From JAUHWL01 sp964416385 (lineage in GTDB: Bacteria; Bacteroidota; Bacteroidia; Flavobacteriales; Schleiferiaceae), in the NCBI GenBank assembly GCA_964416385.1, contig CAYQDW010000062.1, positions 1 to 14,922 of the forward strand: a stretch of 14,922 bases of DNA, read 5' to 3'. The translations under genes were made by a program, and so were the position numbers. Below the pieces are notes generated by a model, which had not been told where the DNA came from, did not search any database, and was given only the letters and a program-made list of their open reading frames with translations. The number at the start of each line of letters is the position of its first letter. The first letter of the stretch is position 1. This document shows, piece by piece, positions 14,907-14,922 of the stretch.

Positions 14907-14922
14907 TGCGATAATGTGTCAA

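Overview
The window reads as chromosomal DNA of a member of the Bacteroidota, probably a free-living Flavobacteriia/Cryomorphaceae-type bacterium. The signs are the protein families (DUF6702, a split HupE/UreJ module, a Bacteroidota-type M1 peptidase, a helicase with a C-terminal helix-turn-helix), the near absence of Shine-Dalgarno sequences, AT-rich spacers, and promoter elements close to the phylum's TTTG-N19-TAnnTTTG form. This is inferred from sequence style and remembered family features; no database search was run. I see no transposase, tRNA, rRNA or CRISPR array.

Layout. Bases 1-35 (minus) hold the first codons of a gene that runs off the left edge. Its start, MALSWNEIRTRA, resembles the N-terminus of MmeI-like restriction/DNA-methyltransferase proteins. 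A strong terminator (102-132) separates it from katG (154-2454, minus), a full-length catalase-peroxidase with a Sec signal peptide. Upstream of katG on the same strand are pepE (2673-3374), a dipeptidase E, and a secreted six-Asp-box beta-propeller protein (3424-4698).

A 65-bp divergent spacer leads to a rightward cluster. It holds a lipoprotein (4764-5540), a secreted DUF6702 protein (5550-6041), a HupE/UreJ-type membrane protein (6042-6620, start codon directly after the preceding stop) and a secreted M1 zinc metallopeptidase (6681-8972). After it come a GT39-type membrane glycosyltransferase (9028-10629), a probable terminator, a pirin (10783-11637), a PIF1/RecD-like helicase fused to a helix-turn-helix (11676-13934) and a short-chain dehydrogenase (14121-14906).

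How the genes fit together. Much of the left two thirds encodes envelope or exported proteins: KatG, the propeller, the lipoprotein, DUF6702, HupE-like, M1 and GT39. The tightest functional unit is DUF6702 plus HupE-like, which looks like a two-gene version of the longer one-chain HupE/UreJ proteins that carry an extracytoplasmic N-terminal domain. The right third (pirin, helicase, SDR) looks like ordinary housekeeping. The most unusual points are the restriction-type gene at the left edge, the exported KatG, and the lipoprotein-DUF6702-HupE-M1 cluster, whose joint function is not established.
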